From positions 434,001-498,000 of the forward strand of contig NZ_JAGVRK010000001.1 of NCBI RefSeq assembly GCF_018283675.1: a DNA stretch of 64,000 bases, in the 5' to 3' direction. Position numbers and translations under genes: made by a program. Origin of the DNA: Metabacillus flavus (GTDB lineage: Bacteria > Bacillota > Bacilli > Bacillales > Bacillaceae). The notes beneath the pieces were generated by a model, which saw nothing but the letters and a program-made list of their open reading frames with translations, ran no database searches and was not told the origin of the DNA. Shown here piece by piece: positions 34,241 through 44,016 of this stretch. The stretch's first letter is position 1, and every line of letters starts with the position of its first letter.

Positions 34241-35325
34241 AGGCATATTGGCAATTGACGTTAACCCAGCTGCGGATTTTTATCCGGAACCGCCAAGTCT
34301 TATTCTGGACGCTTGCGTTTCCGATTTTCCTGATGGTTATGCTCGGATCCTTTCTCGGAGGCGGCAACAGTATGTCTGTAACGGTCGGAGTGGTCGATGA
34401 GGATCAGTCTGCGGAGTCTAAAGCATTCGTTGAGGCATTAAAGAAAAATCAGGCGATGGAGCTGGAAAAGGAATCGAATGAAGACAAAGCATTCAGTGCT
34501 GTGAAAAAAGGAGATTTGCAAATCGCGATCGTCATTCCTAAGGATTATGCAGAAAAGCTAGGCAAGGGCGCTCCTTTCAAAATGCCGGTCTACTATGATG
34601 AAACAAACGCGGCCGCATCCCAAATCGGGCTTCAGCTCGTTAACGGAGCGGTTGATCAAATCAGCAAGGAGCAGGTCAATTACAAGCCGGTCGTTGTGAC
34701 GGAAGCAAAAGGAATCGAAACGCTCAACCTGAAATACATCGACTTCCTCGTACCTGGAATTGTTGCGATGATGATCATGAGCAACAATATGAACGGGGTC
34801 GCCAGTCAGATTGCGGCTTGGAGAGAGCGCGGGATTTTGAGAAGGATGCAGGGGACAACGCTTAAGGCATCAACCTTTATTGCCGCTCAAATTACGGCCC
34901 GCCTCATGCTGAACGGCTTGCAGGCACTGCTTGTACTCATCATCGCCCAGCTGATTTTCGGGGTGGACGTTCGAGGCTCATGGCTGACACTTGTTGGCTT
35001 TGTTATTTTAGGAACACTTGCCTTTATGGCAATCGGATTTATTATCGCAGGAATTGCGAAAACACCGGAAAGCGCCGCGCCAATCGCAGGCTTCCTTTCC
35101 TTCCCGATGCTTTTCCTGGGCGGCGTCTTTTTCCCCATAAAAGACATGCCGGATTTCCTGCAGCCGATCGTGTACGTTCTCCCGATTTCCCATTTAAGCC
35201 ATGCGCTGAGGGAAGTCATGAACGTGGGCGCATCACTAATGACGCTTGGTACGGAAGCTCTGATTCTTGCATGCTGGGTAGTAGGGGCTTTTATCATCGC
35301 GAGCTTTACGTTTAAATGGGAGTAA
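34237..35325 (+). CDS. ABC-2 type permease
   Basis: 362 residues. One N-terminal helix (about 20-40), a long extracellular loop (about 45-165), then five helices; the FLVPGIVAMMIMSNNMNGVA and FLSFPMLFLGGVFFPIKDMP segments are typical of ABC-2/YhfE-type exporters. Pairs with the ATPase. Exported substrate unknown. Confidence 0.9.
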   Translation: MKAYWQLTLTQLRIFIRNRQVLFWTLAFPIFLMVMLGSFLGGGNSMSVTVGVVDEDQSAESKAFVEALKKNQAMELEKESNEDKAFSAVKKGDLQIAIVIPKDYAEKLGKGAPFKMPVYYDETNAAASQIGLQLVNGAVDQISKEQVNYKPVVVTEAKGIETLNLKYIDFLVPGIVAMMIMSNNMNGVASQIAAWRERGILRRMQGTTLKASTFIAAQITARLMLNGLQALLVLIIAQLIFGVDVRGSWLTLVGFVILGTLAFMAIGFIIAGIAKTPESAAPIAGFLSFPMLFLGGVFFPIKDMPDFLQPIVYVLPISHLSHALREVMNVGASLMTLGTEALILACWVVGAFIIASFTFKWE

Positions 35326-35358
35326 GGAAAAGGAATAGATAGAATAGAGGTGATTTCT

Positions 35359-35604
35359 ATGGGAATCTGCAGCATTGATCATTCACGTGAAGACGTTTTA
35401 ATAAAGCTCAAGCAGCAGCAGGAATACCTGCCGCAGAAAACGGCGATGGACACCGAGGTTTTTTTGCAGAATGAGCAGCGGCAGGAAACATTGAATGAAA
35501 TCTTTCATTTATTAAAAAAATACGATCTCGCTTCTGTGGAAGAGCGGGAAGAACGCAATGACCAGCTGAATGCTTTGGTCGCTGCTGGAGGAACAGAATC
35601 CTGA
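35359..35604 (+). CDS. Small conserved cytoplasmic protein
   Basis: 81 residues from ATG 35359 with AGAGGTGA upstream; helical and charged (MGICSIDHSREDVLIKLKQQ). It follows the ABC exporter by 33 bp and ends in a terminator that overlaps its stop. No family recognised. Confidence 0.65.
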   Translation: MGICSIDHSREDVLIKLKQQQEYLPQKTAMDTEVFLQNEQRQETLNEIFHLLKKYDLASVEEREERNDQLNALVAAGGTES

Positions 35605-35621
35605 GGGGTTCTGTTTTTTTT
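35590..35621 (+). terminator. Terminator overlapping the small gene's stop
   Basis: GAACAGAA-CC / GG-TTCTGTTTTTTTT. Confidence 0.75.
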
Positions 35622-35734
35622 TGTGATCATGTTGAATTGGAATAGAAGTGGAGGAGCCGGAAATCTACTTATATATGTTTACATAGAATTGATCGAGGCG
35701 CATAGTCTGAAAGACAACTAGCTAAAAATTCCCC

Positions 35735-35760
35735 GTTTCCCCGCCAACTTTCAAGGGTAG
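35735..35760 (+). promoter_or_regulatory. Sigma-B-type promoter of katE
   Basis: GTTTCC (35735-35740), 14-bp spacer and GGGTAG (35755-35760), close to the general-stress consensus GTTTAA-N12-15-GGGTAT. KatE is a classic sigma-B gene in Bacillus. Confidence 0.65.
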
Positions 35761-35810
35761 AGTACAAGACACGATATTTACATACTTATCCAAAGGGGTG
35801 GCAAAACAAG

Positions 35811-37838
35811 GTGAGCAATCGCAAGGATGAACAGCTGGAACAGTACCGGGTCGACGATGAGGGTAAAAAGCTGACGACGAATCAAGGATTAAAAGTTTCT
35901 GAAGATGAGTTTTCGCTAAAGGCAGGAGAAAGAGGACCAACGCTGCTGGAGGATTTTCATTTTCGCGAAAAAATGACGCACTTTGACCATGAGCGGATTC
36001 CGGAGCGGATTGTGCATGCGCGCGGTTTTGCAGCCCATGGGGAGTTTGAAGTATACGAGTCTATGAAGGAGTATACGAGAGCTGGGTTTTTACAGGATCC
36101 TTCCGTGAAAACACCTGTATTTGTGCGCTTTTCAACGGTTGCCGGTTCACGCGGTTCTGCGGAAACGGTTCGTGATGCCCGCGGTTTTGCGACCAAGTTT
36201 TATACGGAGGAAGGGAACTACGATTTAGTCGGAAACAACATTCCGGTGTTTTTCATACAGGATGCAATCAAGTTTCCGGATTTGGTTCATGCGGTAAAAC
36301 CTGAACCTCATAATGAGATTCCTCAGGCTGCATCCGCACACGATACGTTCTGGGATTTCGTTGCAAACAATCAGGAAGCGGCGCATATGGTGATGTGGAC
36401 AATGTCCGATCGGGCAATTCCGAGAAGCCTGCGCATGATGGAGGGCTTCGGCGTTCATACATTCCGCTTCGTGAATGAAGAAGGAAAAGCGCGGTTTGTA
36501 AAATTCCACTGGAAACCGGTGCTAGGCACGCATTCGCTCGTCTGGGATGAAGCGCAGAAGATTAACGGGAAGGATCCGGATTTCCACCGCCGGGATTTAT
36601 ATGACTCCATTGAAAACGGAGACTATCCGGAATATGAGCTTGGGGTTCAGATGATTGAAGAAGAGGACGAATTCAAGTTTGATTTTGATTTGCTGGATCC
36701 GACGAAGCTCTGGCCTGAAGAGGAAATTCCTGTGAAACTGATTGGGAAAATGACGCTGAACCGCAATGTGGACAATGTGTTTGCAGAAACGGAACAGGTT
36801 GCTTTCCATCCGGGATCTGTTGTACCGGGGATTGATTTTTCCAATGATCCGCTTCTGCAGGGGCGCCTGTTTTCCTACACGGATACGCAGCTGATCCGCC
36901 TTGGCGGTCCGAACTTCCATGAGCTGCCGATTAACCGTCCTGTATGCCCATTCTTTAACAATCAGCGCGACGGCTATGGAAGACATACAATCAACCGCGG
37001 TCAGGTCGCGTACCATAAAAACTCGCTTGCTGCGAATACACCGTCTCCGGCCAGTGCGGAAGAGGGCGGATATGTTCATTACCAGGAAAGAGTGGAAGGG
37101 TATAAAATCCGTGCGCGCAGCGACAGCTTTAAGGATCATTTTTCCCAGGCAACGCTATTCTGGAACAGCATGAGCCAGCCTGAAAAAGAGCATATCATTG
37201 AAGCATTCAGCTTCGAGCTTGGAAAGGTGAAGAGCGAATCGGTTCAGCAGCAGGTCGTCGATATGTTTGCGAATGTCAGCCTGGAGCTTGCACAAGGTTT
37301 TGCCGAAGCGATTGGTGTAACACCGCCGGAGCAGGGAGGTTCCAACGTAACGAAATCTTCTCCTGCACTCAGCCAGGAAAAAACGAAAAAAAGTCCTGAA
37401 ACCCGGAAAGTCGGCGTGATTTTGGACGATGGCTTTAACGGACCGGAAGTTAGCTCAGTTCTTGATAGCCTGAAAACAAAGGGTCTCCAGCCGGAAATCA
37501 TCAGCAGCAAGCTCGGCAAGCTGAAGGGTACTGGCGGAATTGAGCAGAAAGTGGAACACACATTCCTTACTTGCGACTCCGTTCTGTTTGATTCAATTTA
37601 TGCAGTTGGCGGAGAGAATGCAAGCAAACGATTCCACCGTGATGCATCTGCTTTTCTGCAGGAAGCCTTTATGCACTTTAAACCGATTGGGGCAACCCAT
37701 GAAGGGGAGAAGTGGCTTGAGGCAAATGAGATGAAGAACAGCCCGGGCGTTGTGAGCGGACAAAATCCTGAAAAATTTGCTTCGGCGTTTATAGAGGCGA
37801 TTTCCGAACACCGTCATTGGGATCGGGAAGTAGTTTAA
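35811..37838 (+). CDS. katE: Large-subunit catalase (HPII type)
   Basis: 675 residues, degrades hydrogen peroxide. Catalytic His69 ([10 protein letters not shown]), Asn in [10 protein letters not shown] (about 142) and the haem-ligand Tyr in [17 protein letters not shown] (about 356). Residues about 500-675 are the flavodoxin/GATase-like C-terminal domain typical of large catalases ([12 protein letters not shown]). GTG start at 35811, AAAGGGGTGG upstream. Preceded by a sigma-B-type promoter. Confidence 0.96.
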   Translation: MSNRKDEQLEQYRVDDEGKKLTTNQGLKVSEDEFSLKAGERGPTLLEDFHFREKMTHFDHERIPERIVHARGFAAHGEFEVYESMKEYTRAGFLQDPSVKTPVFVRFSTVAGSRGSAETVRDARGFATKFYTEEGNYDLVGNNIPVFFIQDAIKFPDLVHAVKPEPHNEIPQAASAHDTFWDFVANNQEAAHMVMWTMSDRAIPRSLRMMEGFGVHTFRFVNEEGKARFVKFHWKPVLGTHSLVWDEAQKINGKDPDFHRRDLYDSIENGDYPEYELGVQMIEEEDEFKFDFDLLDPTKLWPEEEIPVKLIGKMTLNRNVDNVFAETEQVAFHPGSVVPGIDFSNDPLLQGRLFSYTDTQLIRLGGPNFHELPINRPVCPFFNNQRDGYGRHTINRGQVAYHKNSLAANTPSPASAEEGGYVHYQERVEGYKIRARSDSFKDHFSQATLFWNSMSQPEKEHIIEAFSFELGKVKSESVQQQVVDMFANVSLELAQGFAEAIGVTPPEQGGSNVTKSSPALSQEKTKKSPETRKVGVILDDGFNGPEVSSVLDSLKTKGLQPEIISSKLGKLKGTGGIEQKVEHTFLTCDSVLFDSIYAVGGENASKRFHRDASAFLQEAFMHFKPIGATHEGEKWLEANEMKNSPGVVSGQNPEKFASAFIEAISEHRHWDREVV

Positions 37839-37851
37839 TAGATAGTGTAGG

Positions 37852-37883
37852 GAGCGGCCTTCCGGGTGGAGGTCGCTGTTTTT
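37852..37883 (+). terminator. Terminator after katE
   Basis: AGCGGCCTTCC / GGAGGTCGCT followed by GTTTTTG. Confidence 0.65.
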
Positions 37884-37927
37884 GTGGTTACCTTCATCGC
37901 GGGTGGCGGTCGAACCATGTCGGAAAA

Positions 37928-38115
37928 TCGATATATCCAAAAAATAGTCGATATAATCTAAAAATAGTCGATATAATTTTATTTTAGTCGATATATCAAA
38001 AAAATAGCCGATATATCGCCAGAATAGCCGATAAGTACTTCAGCCGGTCTGGTGCGTACCTCTTTTCGATAATAAAATAGCCGATTTCGATAATATATTG
38101 AGATTTTCAATAATA
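37928..38115 (+). repeat. Phased short-repeat array 4 (TAGTCGATATA units)
   Basis: TCGATATA or CCGATATA units start at 37928, 37948, 37968, 37988, 38008 and 38028, exactly 20 bp apart, most preceded by AATAG. Weaker units TTCGATAAT at 38065 and 38086, and TTCAATAAT at 38106, keep a 20-21 bp step. The motif differs from arrays 1-3, but the layout is the same. It lies between katE and the kyn promoter. Confidence 0.88.
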
Positions 38116-38144
38116 AATTCCCCTCCAAACCCATCCAGCCTGTT

Positions 38145-38174
38145 TTGACAGCGCTATCATTCGTAAAATATAAT
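38145..38174 (+). promoter_or_regulatory. Sigma-A promoter of the kyn operon
   Basis: Perfect hexamers TTGACA (38145-38150) and TATAAT (38169-38174), 18-bp spacer, 35 bp before the kynU start. Confidence 0.85.
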
Positions 38175-38208
38175 TCTATTAAACCCGAAACCGAAAGGAC
38201 TGACTGAA

Positions 38209-39492
38209 ATGTCCGCACAAACCGGTCAAAACACCTTAGAATTCGCACGGAATTTAGATGAACAAGATCCGCTGGCTCATTTTCGCCAGGAATTTTACAT
38301 ATCCCCAGATACAATCTATCTCGATGGCAACTCACTTGGCCTTCTCTCCAAACGTTCCGAGCAGGCAGTCCATGATCTCCTCGATTCATGGAAAACGCTC
38401 GGAATCGATGGCTGGACAGAGGGGGAGCATCCATGGTATTACCTTCCTGAAAAGCTGGGTGCCAGGATGGCTCCGCTCCTCGGGGCTGAACCGGAGGAAG
38501 TCATTGTTACAGGCTCCACTACAGCAAACCTCCACCAGCTGATCGCAACGTTTTACAAGCCGGAAGGCACAAGAACGAAGATTGTGACCGATGATATCAC
38601 CTTCCCGACCGACATTTACGCCCTGCAAAGCCAGCTCCATCTAAAAGGATACGAACCAAATGAGCACCTCATCAAGGTTAAAAGCCGCGATGGCCACACC
38701 TTAAATGAGGAGGACATCATTGCCGCGATGACGGCGGAGGTTGCCATTGTCATCCTGTCCGGTGTGCAGTACCGGAGCGGCCAGGTGCTGGATATGGAAA
38801 AACTGACAAAAGAAGCGCATAAACGAGGAATCCTCATCGGCTTCGATCTGTGCCATTCGGTCGGTTCCATCCCGCATCATCTGACACAATGGAACATCGA
38901 TATTGCGTTCTGGTGTACCTATAAACACTTAAACGGCGGTCCTGGTGCTGTAGGCGCCCTCTATGTAAACAAACGTCATTTCGGCACGGTGCCAGGACTT
39001 GCCGGCTGGTTCAGCTCGGATAAATCGAAGCAGTTCGATATGGAGCATGAGCTGACTGCAGCACCGCATGCCGGAGCTTATCAAATGGGGACTCCGCATA
39101 TCCTGAGCATAGCGCCGCTGCTCGGTTCACTCTCCATTTTCAATGAAGCCGGTATGGAAAAAATCCGCGGGAAGTCCTTAAAACTAACCCAATACATGAT
39201 GGACCTGATTGGCCACGAACTATCGGAGTACGGTTTCACGATCCGCAATCCAGTCGATGATACGAGAGGCGGGCATCTTTTCATTGAACACCCTGAAGCG
39301 GCAAGAATCTGCCGGGCGTTAAAGGAAGAGAAAATCATTCCCGATTTCCGCTCGCCAAACGGAATCCGGCTTGCACCGGTCGCCCTCTACAACTCATATG
39401 AAGATATATGGCGGACCATTCAAAAGCTGAAGATCATCATGAAAGAAGAAACGTATAAAAATTTCGAAAACAAGCGCGGAGTGGTGGCATAG
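38209..39492 (+). CDS. kynU: Kynureninase
   Basis: 427 residues, PLP enzyme that splits kynurenine into anthranilate and alanine. The PLP lysine is in [16 protein letters not shown] (about 239); the DGNSLG motif near the N-terminus and FDLCHSVG are also family marks. AAAGGA lies 10 nt before ATG 38209. First gene of kynUBA. Confidence 0.96.
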   Translation: MSAQTGQNTLEFARNLDEQDPLAHFRQEFYISPDTIYLDGNSLGLLSKRSEQAVHDLLDSWKTLGIDGWTEGEHPWYYLPEKLGARMAPLLGAEPEEVIVTGSTTANLHQLIATFYKPEGTRTKIVTDDITFPTDIYALQSQLHLKGYEPNEHLIKVKSRDGHTLNEEDIIAAMTAEVAIVILSGVQYRSGQVLDMEKLTKEAHKRGILIGFDLCHSVGSIPHHLTQWNIDIAFWCTYKHLNGGPGAVGALYVNKRHFGTVPGLAGWFSSDKSKQFDMEHELTAAPHAGAYQMGTPHILSIAPLLGSLSIFNEAGMEKIRGKSLKLTQYMMDLIGHELSEYGFTIRNPVDDTRGGHLFIEHPEAARICRALKEEKIIPDFRSPNGIRLAPVALYNSYEDIWRTIQKLKIIMKEETYKNFENKRGVVA

Positions 39493-40131
39493 ATGACATG
39501 GATTGATATTTCACAGCCGCTGAACGCAAAAATCGGCCACTGGCCGGGTGATACGCCTTTTTCTTGCGAGATGGTGTACACGAAGGAGCAGACCGGTTCG
39601 GTAAATATCGGGAAAATAACGACCAGCCTGCATACCGGTACCCACGTGGATGCACCGTTTCACTTCGTTGACGGCGGGCCGAAAATAAACGAGCTCGATA
39701 TCAATCTGTTCATCGGCCCAGCGAGAGTCATCGATATGACGGATCCGGATCAGCTCCAAATCAGCCGGGAAACGCTTAGCAGCTATGATTTAGAAGGAGT
39801 TACCCGCCTGCTAATCAAAACGGCCGTCCCAAACAAGCCTGAAGTCTTCCCAGAAAAAATCGTACCCCTTGACCAGGATTGCGGGGCCTTCTTTAAAGAA
39901 AAGGGAATCTTCCTGATCGGGGTAGACGTTCCATCCGTAGACCAGCTGGACAGCAAGGATATGGCGGCGCATCATGCGCTATATAAAAATGGTGTACACA
40001 TTCTTGAAAACATCATGCTCGACGAGATCGAACCGGGTGATTATGACCTGATTGCTCTTCCTCTTCCAATTGAAGGAGCGGACGGGAGTCCAGTAAGGGC
40101 GGTCATCAGAAAAAGGGGGAATGGCGAATGA
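39493..40131 (+). CDS. kynB: Arylformamidase (N-formylkynurenine hydrolase)
   Basis: 212 residues. Metal site [12 protein letters not shown] (His residues about 48-58), the hallmark of the KynB/cyclase family. ATG 39493 follows the kynU stop directly and the kynA start overlaps its end by 4 bp, so the three genes are tightly coupled. Confidence 0.95.
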   Translation: MTWIDISQPLNAKIGHWPGDTPFSCEMVYTKEQTGSVNIGKITTSLHTGTHVDAPFHFVDGGPKINELDINLFIGPARVIDMTDPDQLQISRETLSSYDLEGVTRLLIKTAVPNKPEVFPEKIVPLDQDCGAFFKEKGIFLIGVDVPSVDQLDSKDMAAHHALYKNGVHILENIMLDEIEPGDYDLIALPLPIEGADGSPVRAVIRKRGNGE

Positions 40132-40970
40132 CGCAAAAACAGCAGCCGGCTGATTCTGAAAAATCCATACATACCGATTTTAAAAATAGTATGACATACG
40201 GTGAGTACCTGCAGCTGGATAAAATTTTAGCCGGTCAGGTGAGGCTCTCGGATCATCATGATGAAATGCTGTTTATCATCATTCATCAGGTAAGTGAGCT
40301 CTGGATGAAGCTTATTCTTCATGAGCTGGAATCCTCCATTTCCGCAATCGTTCAAGGAGATTTGCCGACGGCATTCAAGCAGCTGGCCAGGGTGTCGAAA
40401 ACGCAATCGCAAATCATTCAGGCATGGGACGTTCTGTCCACTCTGACTCCTTCCGAATACATGGAATTCAGGGATACGCTCGGTCAGGCTTCCGGTTTTC
40501 AGTCCTATCAATACAGAATGATTGAGTTTGCGCTTGGATACAAAACGCCGCATGTCTTAAAGATTTATGAAAAGGATGAGGAGCTTCATGCACGTCTGGA
40601 AAAAGCATATAAAGAACCCGGTCTATATGACGTCTCCATCCAGGCGCTTGCTAAAGCAGGTCTCCCTATAAATTCGGATATTTTAAACAGAGACTGCACG
40701 AAGCCTTATAAAAAGGATGACTCCGTTCAGGCTGCATGGCTGACGGTTTACCGGAACACGGATCAATACTGGAATTTGTATCAGCTTGCGGAAAAGCTCG
40801 TTGATATTGAGGACTGGCTGCAGCAATGGCGGTTCCGCCATATGAAAACGGTGGAGCGGATTATCGGTTTTAAGCAGGGGACGGGCGGTTCTTCCGGAGT
40901 CAACTACCTGAAAAAAGTACTCGATCAGCAGTTCTTTCCGGAGCTATGGGATTTGAGAACGGAGATCTGA
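40128..40970 (+). CDS. kynA: Tryptophan 2,3-dioxygenase
   Basis: 280 residues, haem enzyme, first step of tryptophan breakdown. Substrate and haem pocket residues: [30 protein letters not shown] and [21 protein letters not shown] with haem-binding His about 237. ATGA overlap with kynB. No genes for anthranilate breakdown follow in the window. Confidence 0.97.
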   Translation: MTQKQQPADSEKSIHTDFKNSMTYGEYLQLDKILAGQVRLSDHHDEMLFIIIHQVSELWMKLILHELESSISAIVQGDLPTAFKQLARVSKTQSQIIQAWDVLSTLTPSEYMEFRDTLGQASGFQSYQYRMIEFALGYKTPHVLKIYEKDEELHARLEKAYKEPGLYDVSIQALAKAGLPINSDILNRDCTKPYKKDDSVQAAWLTVYRNTDQYWNLYQLAEKLVDIEDWLQQWRFRHMKTVERIIGFKQGTGGSSGVNYLKKVLDQQFFPELWDLRTEI

Positions 40971-40973
40971 ATA

Positions 40974-41005
40974 GAGGCACTCCCCATATTCGGGAGTGTC
41001 TTTTT
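40974..41005 (+). terminator. Terminator of the kyn operon
   Basis: AGGCACTCCC / GGGAGTGTCT then TTTTT, 7 nt after the kynA stop. Confidence 0.8.
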
Positions 41006-41052
41006 CATGATAAGTATAAATTTCTACCCAATTATCTTTCTTTTGTATAAGT

Positions 41053-41172
41053 TGATTTGTCCAGCTCCAGCGGCTAGCCCTCCAGCTGCTTCACCGGTTC
41101 AGTCAAAGTCAAAGAGCGACTTTGCCAGTCCCGGTTCCACCGTCTCTCAGTGCTGAACAAGCCATTTGCGCT
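41053..41172 (+). repeat. Dispersed 'TTGTCCAGCTCCAGCGGCTAG' type repeat
   Basis: GTCCAGCTCCAGCGGCTAGC at the left and AGCCATTTGCGCTTTCC at the right are the ends of a GC-rich intergenic repeat that I know from many Bacillus genomes. This copy is degenerate in the middle. It is unrelated to the repeat at 47758. Confidence 0.6.
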
Positions 41173-41278
41173 TTCCTAATAAAATTTACCAAAACCTACT
41201 ATTTTAGGAGGGAGAAGGATGTTAAAATAGTTCTCTGTGAGTATAAAAATGAAACTCAAGAGGAGAACTGTCTTAAAG

Positions 41279-42580
41279 ATGAAAACCGACCAAACGAAGC
41301 TTGTTCATAAGCATGAGGAATTATTATTTGTTTTCTGTTTAATTGCGAGTCTTGCTATTATTTTATCACTGCTTTTATCCGTTATAGGTGCTGTCATCCT
41401 GGTTGTGCTCGGCCTGATCACTTGGTTCAGCCATGCTATTTCCATGGCGCATATACAAGTAAACGGGGTGAGATTAAGAGAAACCCAGTTTCCGTCTTTA
41501 TATGAGAGAACGAAACAGATCAGTGAAGCAATGGGCTTGAAAAAAATGCCCGAGGTGTACATTGTTGAATCCGGCGGAATCCTGAATGCCTTTGCAACAA
41601 GGATATTCAGTCAGTTTGGAAAAGATTTTGTGATTTTGTATTCAGATTTTGTGGAGCTTGCAGAGGACGGCCGCGAAGATGAGGTTGAATACGTAATTGC
41701 ACATGAGCTTGCCCACATTAAAAGAAACCATATCGGGAAAAACTTTTATGTGTTTCCTGCCATGTGGGTACCATTTCTTGGAGAAGCGTATTCCAGAGCG
41801 TGTGAGTATACGTGCGACCGGATGGCGGTTCATTATACGCAGAAACCGGACCGTGCCATTCAGGCTTTATTGGTGTTTGCGGCTGGAAAACGGTTGTTTA
41901 AAAATATTCAGCTGCCGGAATTCCTTGAGCAGTATAACGAAAAAAAGGGGTTTTTAGTAACCTTAATGGAGCTCGTTTCCACCCATCCTCCGCTTCCAAA
42001 GAGAATTGCTGCAATTGAAAACTTTGCAGGGCTGCCTGAAACAGCAAAGCTTAAGAAAAGTACGAAATATGTGCTTATTATGGCGCTTGGCGCTGGGATT
42101 CTTCTTCCGGCTGCATTCACCGCGCTTGGAATATATGCGTTTACAAGCTTTGAAACTGCTATGGAAGATAGCGGTATTCTGGAGGATGACAGCGAATATG
42201 AGGACGTAGAGAATACTCCACTATATAAAGCCGCTGAAGAGGGAAATGCGGAGGAAGTAACAAAACTCATTGAAGAAGGCGCAGATCCGAATGAGCAAAA
42301 TGAAATAGGAGAAACCCCTTTAGCAGGAGCGGTGTATAGCGGAGATTCTAAAATGGTCGCTATATTGCTTGAGAATGGTGCAGATCCTAAAATAGAAGAT
42401 CAGTATGGATACATTCCATTAACATCGGCTGCAGAACTTGAAGACGTTGAAATAGCTAAAATGCTGCTTGAAGCAGGATCAGATCCAAACCATGAAAACA
42501 GCGATGGACTGACTGCTTTTGATATCGCTCAAGACTATGGAAATGAAGAATTCCTAGAGCTGTTAAATCAATATAATTAA
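41279..42580 (+). CDS. M48-family membrane metalloprotease fused to ankyrin repeats
   Basis: About 433 residues. Two membrane helices (about 13-55), then the protease domain with zinc motif HELAH (His about 142) and downstream CEYTCDRMA for the third ligand. A second hydrophobic helix lies near 265-285. Residues about 300-430 are three to four ankyrin repeats (NTPLYKAAEEGNAEEVTKLI, GETPLAGAVYSGDSKMVAIL, DGLTAFDIAQDYG). Start uncertain: ATG 41279 with GAGGAGA 12 nt upstream, or ATG 41249. A three-codon frame with a good ribosome site (ATG 41219) lies just before. Protease plus ankyrin suggests protein-substrate recruitment at the membrane. Confidence 0.83.
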   Translation: MKTDQTKLVHKHEELLFVFCLIASLAIILSLLLSVIGAVILVVLGLITWFSHAISMAHIQVNGVRLRETQFPSLYERTKQISEAMGLKKMPEVYIVESGGILNAFATRIFSQFGKDFVILYSDFVELAEDGREDEVEYVIAHELAHIKRNHIGKNFYVFPAMWVPFLGEAYSRACEYTCDRMAVHYTQKPDRAIQALLVFAAGKRLFKNIQLPEFLEQYNEKKGFLVTLMELVSTHPPLPKRIAAIENFAGLPETAKLKKSTKYVLIMALGAGILLPAAFTALGIYAFTSFETAMEDSGILEDDSEYEDVENTPLYKAAEEGNAEEVTKLIEEGADPNEQNEIGETPLAGAVYSGDSKMVAILLENGADPKIEDQYGYIPLTSAAELEDVEIAKMLLEAGSDPNHENSDGLTAFDIAQDYGNEEFLELLNQYN

Positions 42581-42585
42581 AACGA

Positions 42586-42614
42586 GAGGCACTCCCTTCC
42601 GCAGGGGTGCCTTT
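42586..42614 (+). terminator. Terminator after the M48 gene
   Basis: AGGCACTCCC / GGGGTGCCTTT. Confidence 0.7.
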
Positions 42615-42629
42615 CATTATCATTAACCC

Positions 42630-43151
42630 CTAAACATAATTAAAATACCGGTCTTCCAAAATCCTCACATGATGCCGCTCATGTCCAGCGATAATTGCCG
42701 CTAGCGCAAGAACGGTTACAGGTCCCCCGTTGGCTCTCCCGCGAAGCACCCAGGCATCACGATGCAGTCCTTTCAGTAAAGCGATGGTCGCAAGGCGGAC
42801 AGCCTTTAGATTTTCCACCAGCTGAGCTAACGAAATCTCATTAAACCGGGCGTTCTGGACGTAGCTTTCATCATCATATCCGGGAAATTCATTTTGTTCG
42901 CCGCGGGAAATACCGAGCAGACGGTAAGCCATGATCCGTTCAGTATCAGCAATGTGGCCGATGACTTCCTTGATGGTCCATTTTTCGGGTGCATACTGAT
43001 ATAGCGCCTTTTCATCAGATAAACCCTCAAGCAGACTGACTGTCTGTTTCAGCTGCTCACAGAGAAGGACGATCAGGTCCCCCTCAGGAATTTGTTCTAT
43101 ATACGATTGGTAGTGCGGATGATAGTCATTTTTCTCCGGCCGCATTAGCAA
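42630..43151 (-). CDS. DinB-family protein
   Basis: About 173 residues, four-helix bundle. Metal-binding His in EVIGHIADTERIMAYRLL and the GHERHHVRIL segment near the C-terminus. TTG 43151 is 8 nt after GGAG; ATG 43145 is an alternative. Family members are metal-dependent, thiol-dependent enzymes or damage-induced proteins of mostly unknown function. Confidence 0.85.
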   Translation of the reverse strand: MLMRPEKNDYHPHYQSYIEQIPEGDLIVLLCEQLKQTVSLLEGLSDEKALYQYAPEKWTIKEVIGHIADTERIMAYRLLGISRGEQNEFPGYDDESYVQNARFNEISLAQLVENLKAVRLATIALLKGLHRDAWVLRGRANGGPVTVLALAAIIAGHERHHVRILEDRYFNYV

Positions 43152-43386
43152 AGGGACCACTCCTTTATACTTATACATTCAAATTCTATTATACTCGAAC
43201 GGGCATGATTAAAGGTTCGCATGTCTATAATGGTTATATATACGCCTCTGGTCTTAACTTCCGATACCTTTCCAGGTCTATGGAAGAAACGGGGCAAATC
43301 GTGTACGATAAAGACAAGAAAGATGAAACCGGAAACTGTACCCATTCGTATAAAGAGTAAGATTTTATGTCAGGAGTCGATTGAAT

Positions 43387-44016
43387 ATGAATCGGTTGAT
43401 CCCGCATGTTGCAGGAGTGTTTACGGCCATGCCGGTTATGATGACCGTCTGGCTGATCAGCTTTTTCCCTTTGTCCCAGCCTTATTTCGCTGCATCCGGA
43501 ATTTCCTTGCTGGGCGGCGCGCTCACTTACGGAACGGCTGCCGCAATCGTCCATGCCCGCTATCTGAAGAAGCATGAGCTCACGCGAAGCGAATACCGTT
43601 ATATACAGAAGAACTTAAAAGAAGCGAAACGTAAAATCAATCGCCTCAGCCGGGCGCTCTTTTCAATCCGCAGTATTTCTCTTTTAAAGCAGAGAGTGGA
43701 TTTGCTCCGAGTGGTACGAAAAATTTACCGCCTTGCCGAAAAAGATCCGCAGCGATTTTACCGGGCAGAGCCGTTTTTTTACAAGCATTTGGACTCTGCA
43801 GTCGAGCTTACAGAACGGTATGCGTTTCTATCCGCGCAGCCGAGGAAGAGTGATGAAATTCATTCGTCGCTAAAGGAATCAAACCGGACCCTGAAGGAGC
43901 TTCTTTATACGATTGAACAGGATCTGTATCACGTTCTATCCGATGATATCAGTCAGCTGCATTTCGAAATGGATGTGGCAAAGCAATCCATCGATCAGGC
44001 GAAGGATTTAAAATGA
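43387..44016 (+). CDS. xpaC: XpaC-type protein
   Basis: 209 residues: two N-terminal membrane helices (about 8-28 and 33-52), then a long helical cytoplasmic domain. Matches the XpaC (5-bromo-4-chloroindolyl phosphate hydrolysis) family by architecture and by its coupling to telA, as in Bacillus xpaC-yaaN. AGGAG is 10 nt before ATG 43387; TTG 43381 is possible. Confidence 0.85.
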   Translation: MNRLIPHVAGVFTAMPVMMTVWLISFFPLSQPYFAASGISLLGGALTYGTAAAIVHARYLKKHELTRSEYRYIQKNLKEAKRKINRLSRALFSIRSISLLKQRVDLLRVVRKIYRLAEKDPQRFYRAEPFFYKHLDSAVELTERYAFLSAQPRKSDEIHSSLKESNRTLKELLYTIEQDLYHVLSDDISQLHFEMDVAKQSIDQAKDLK

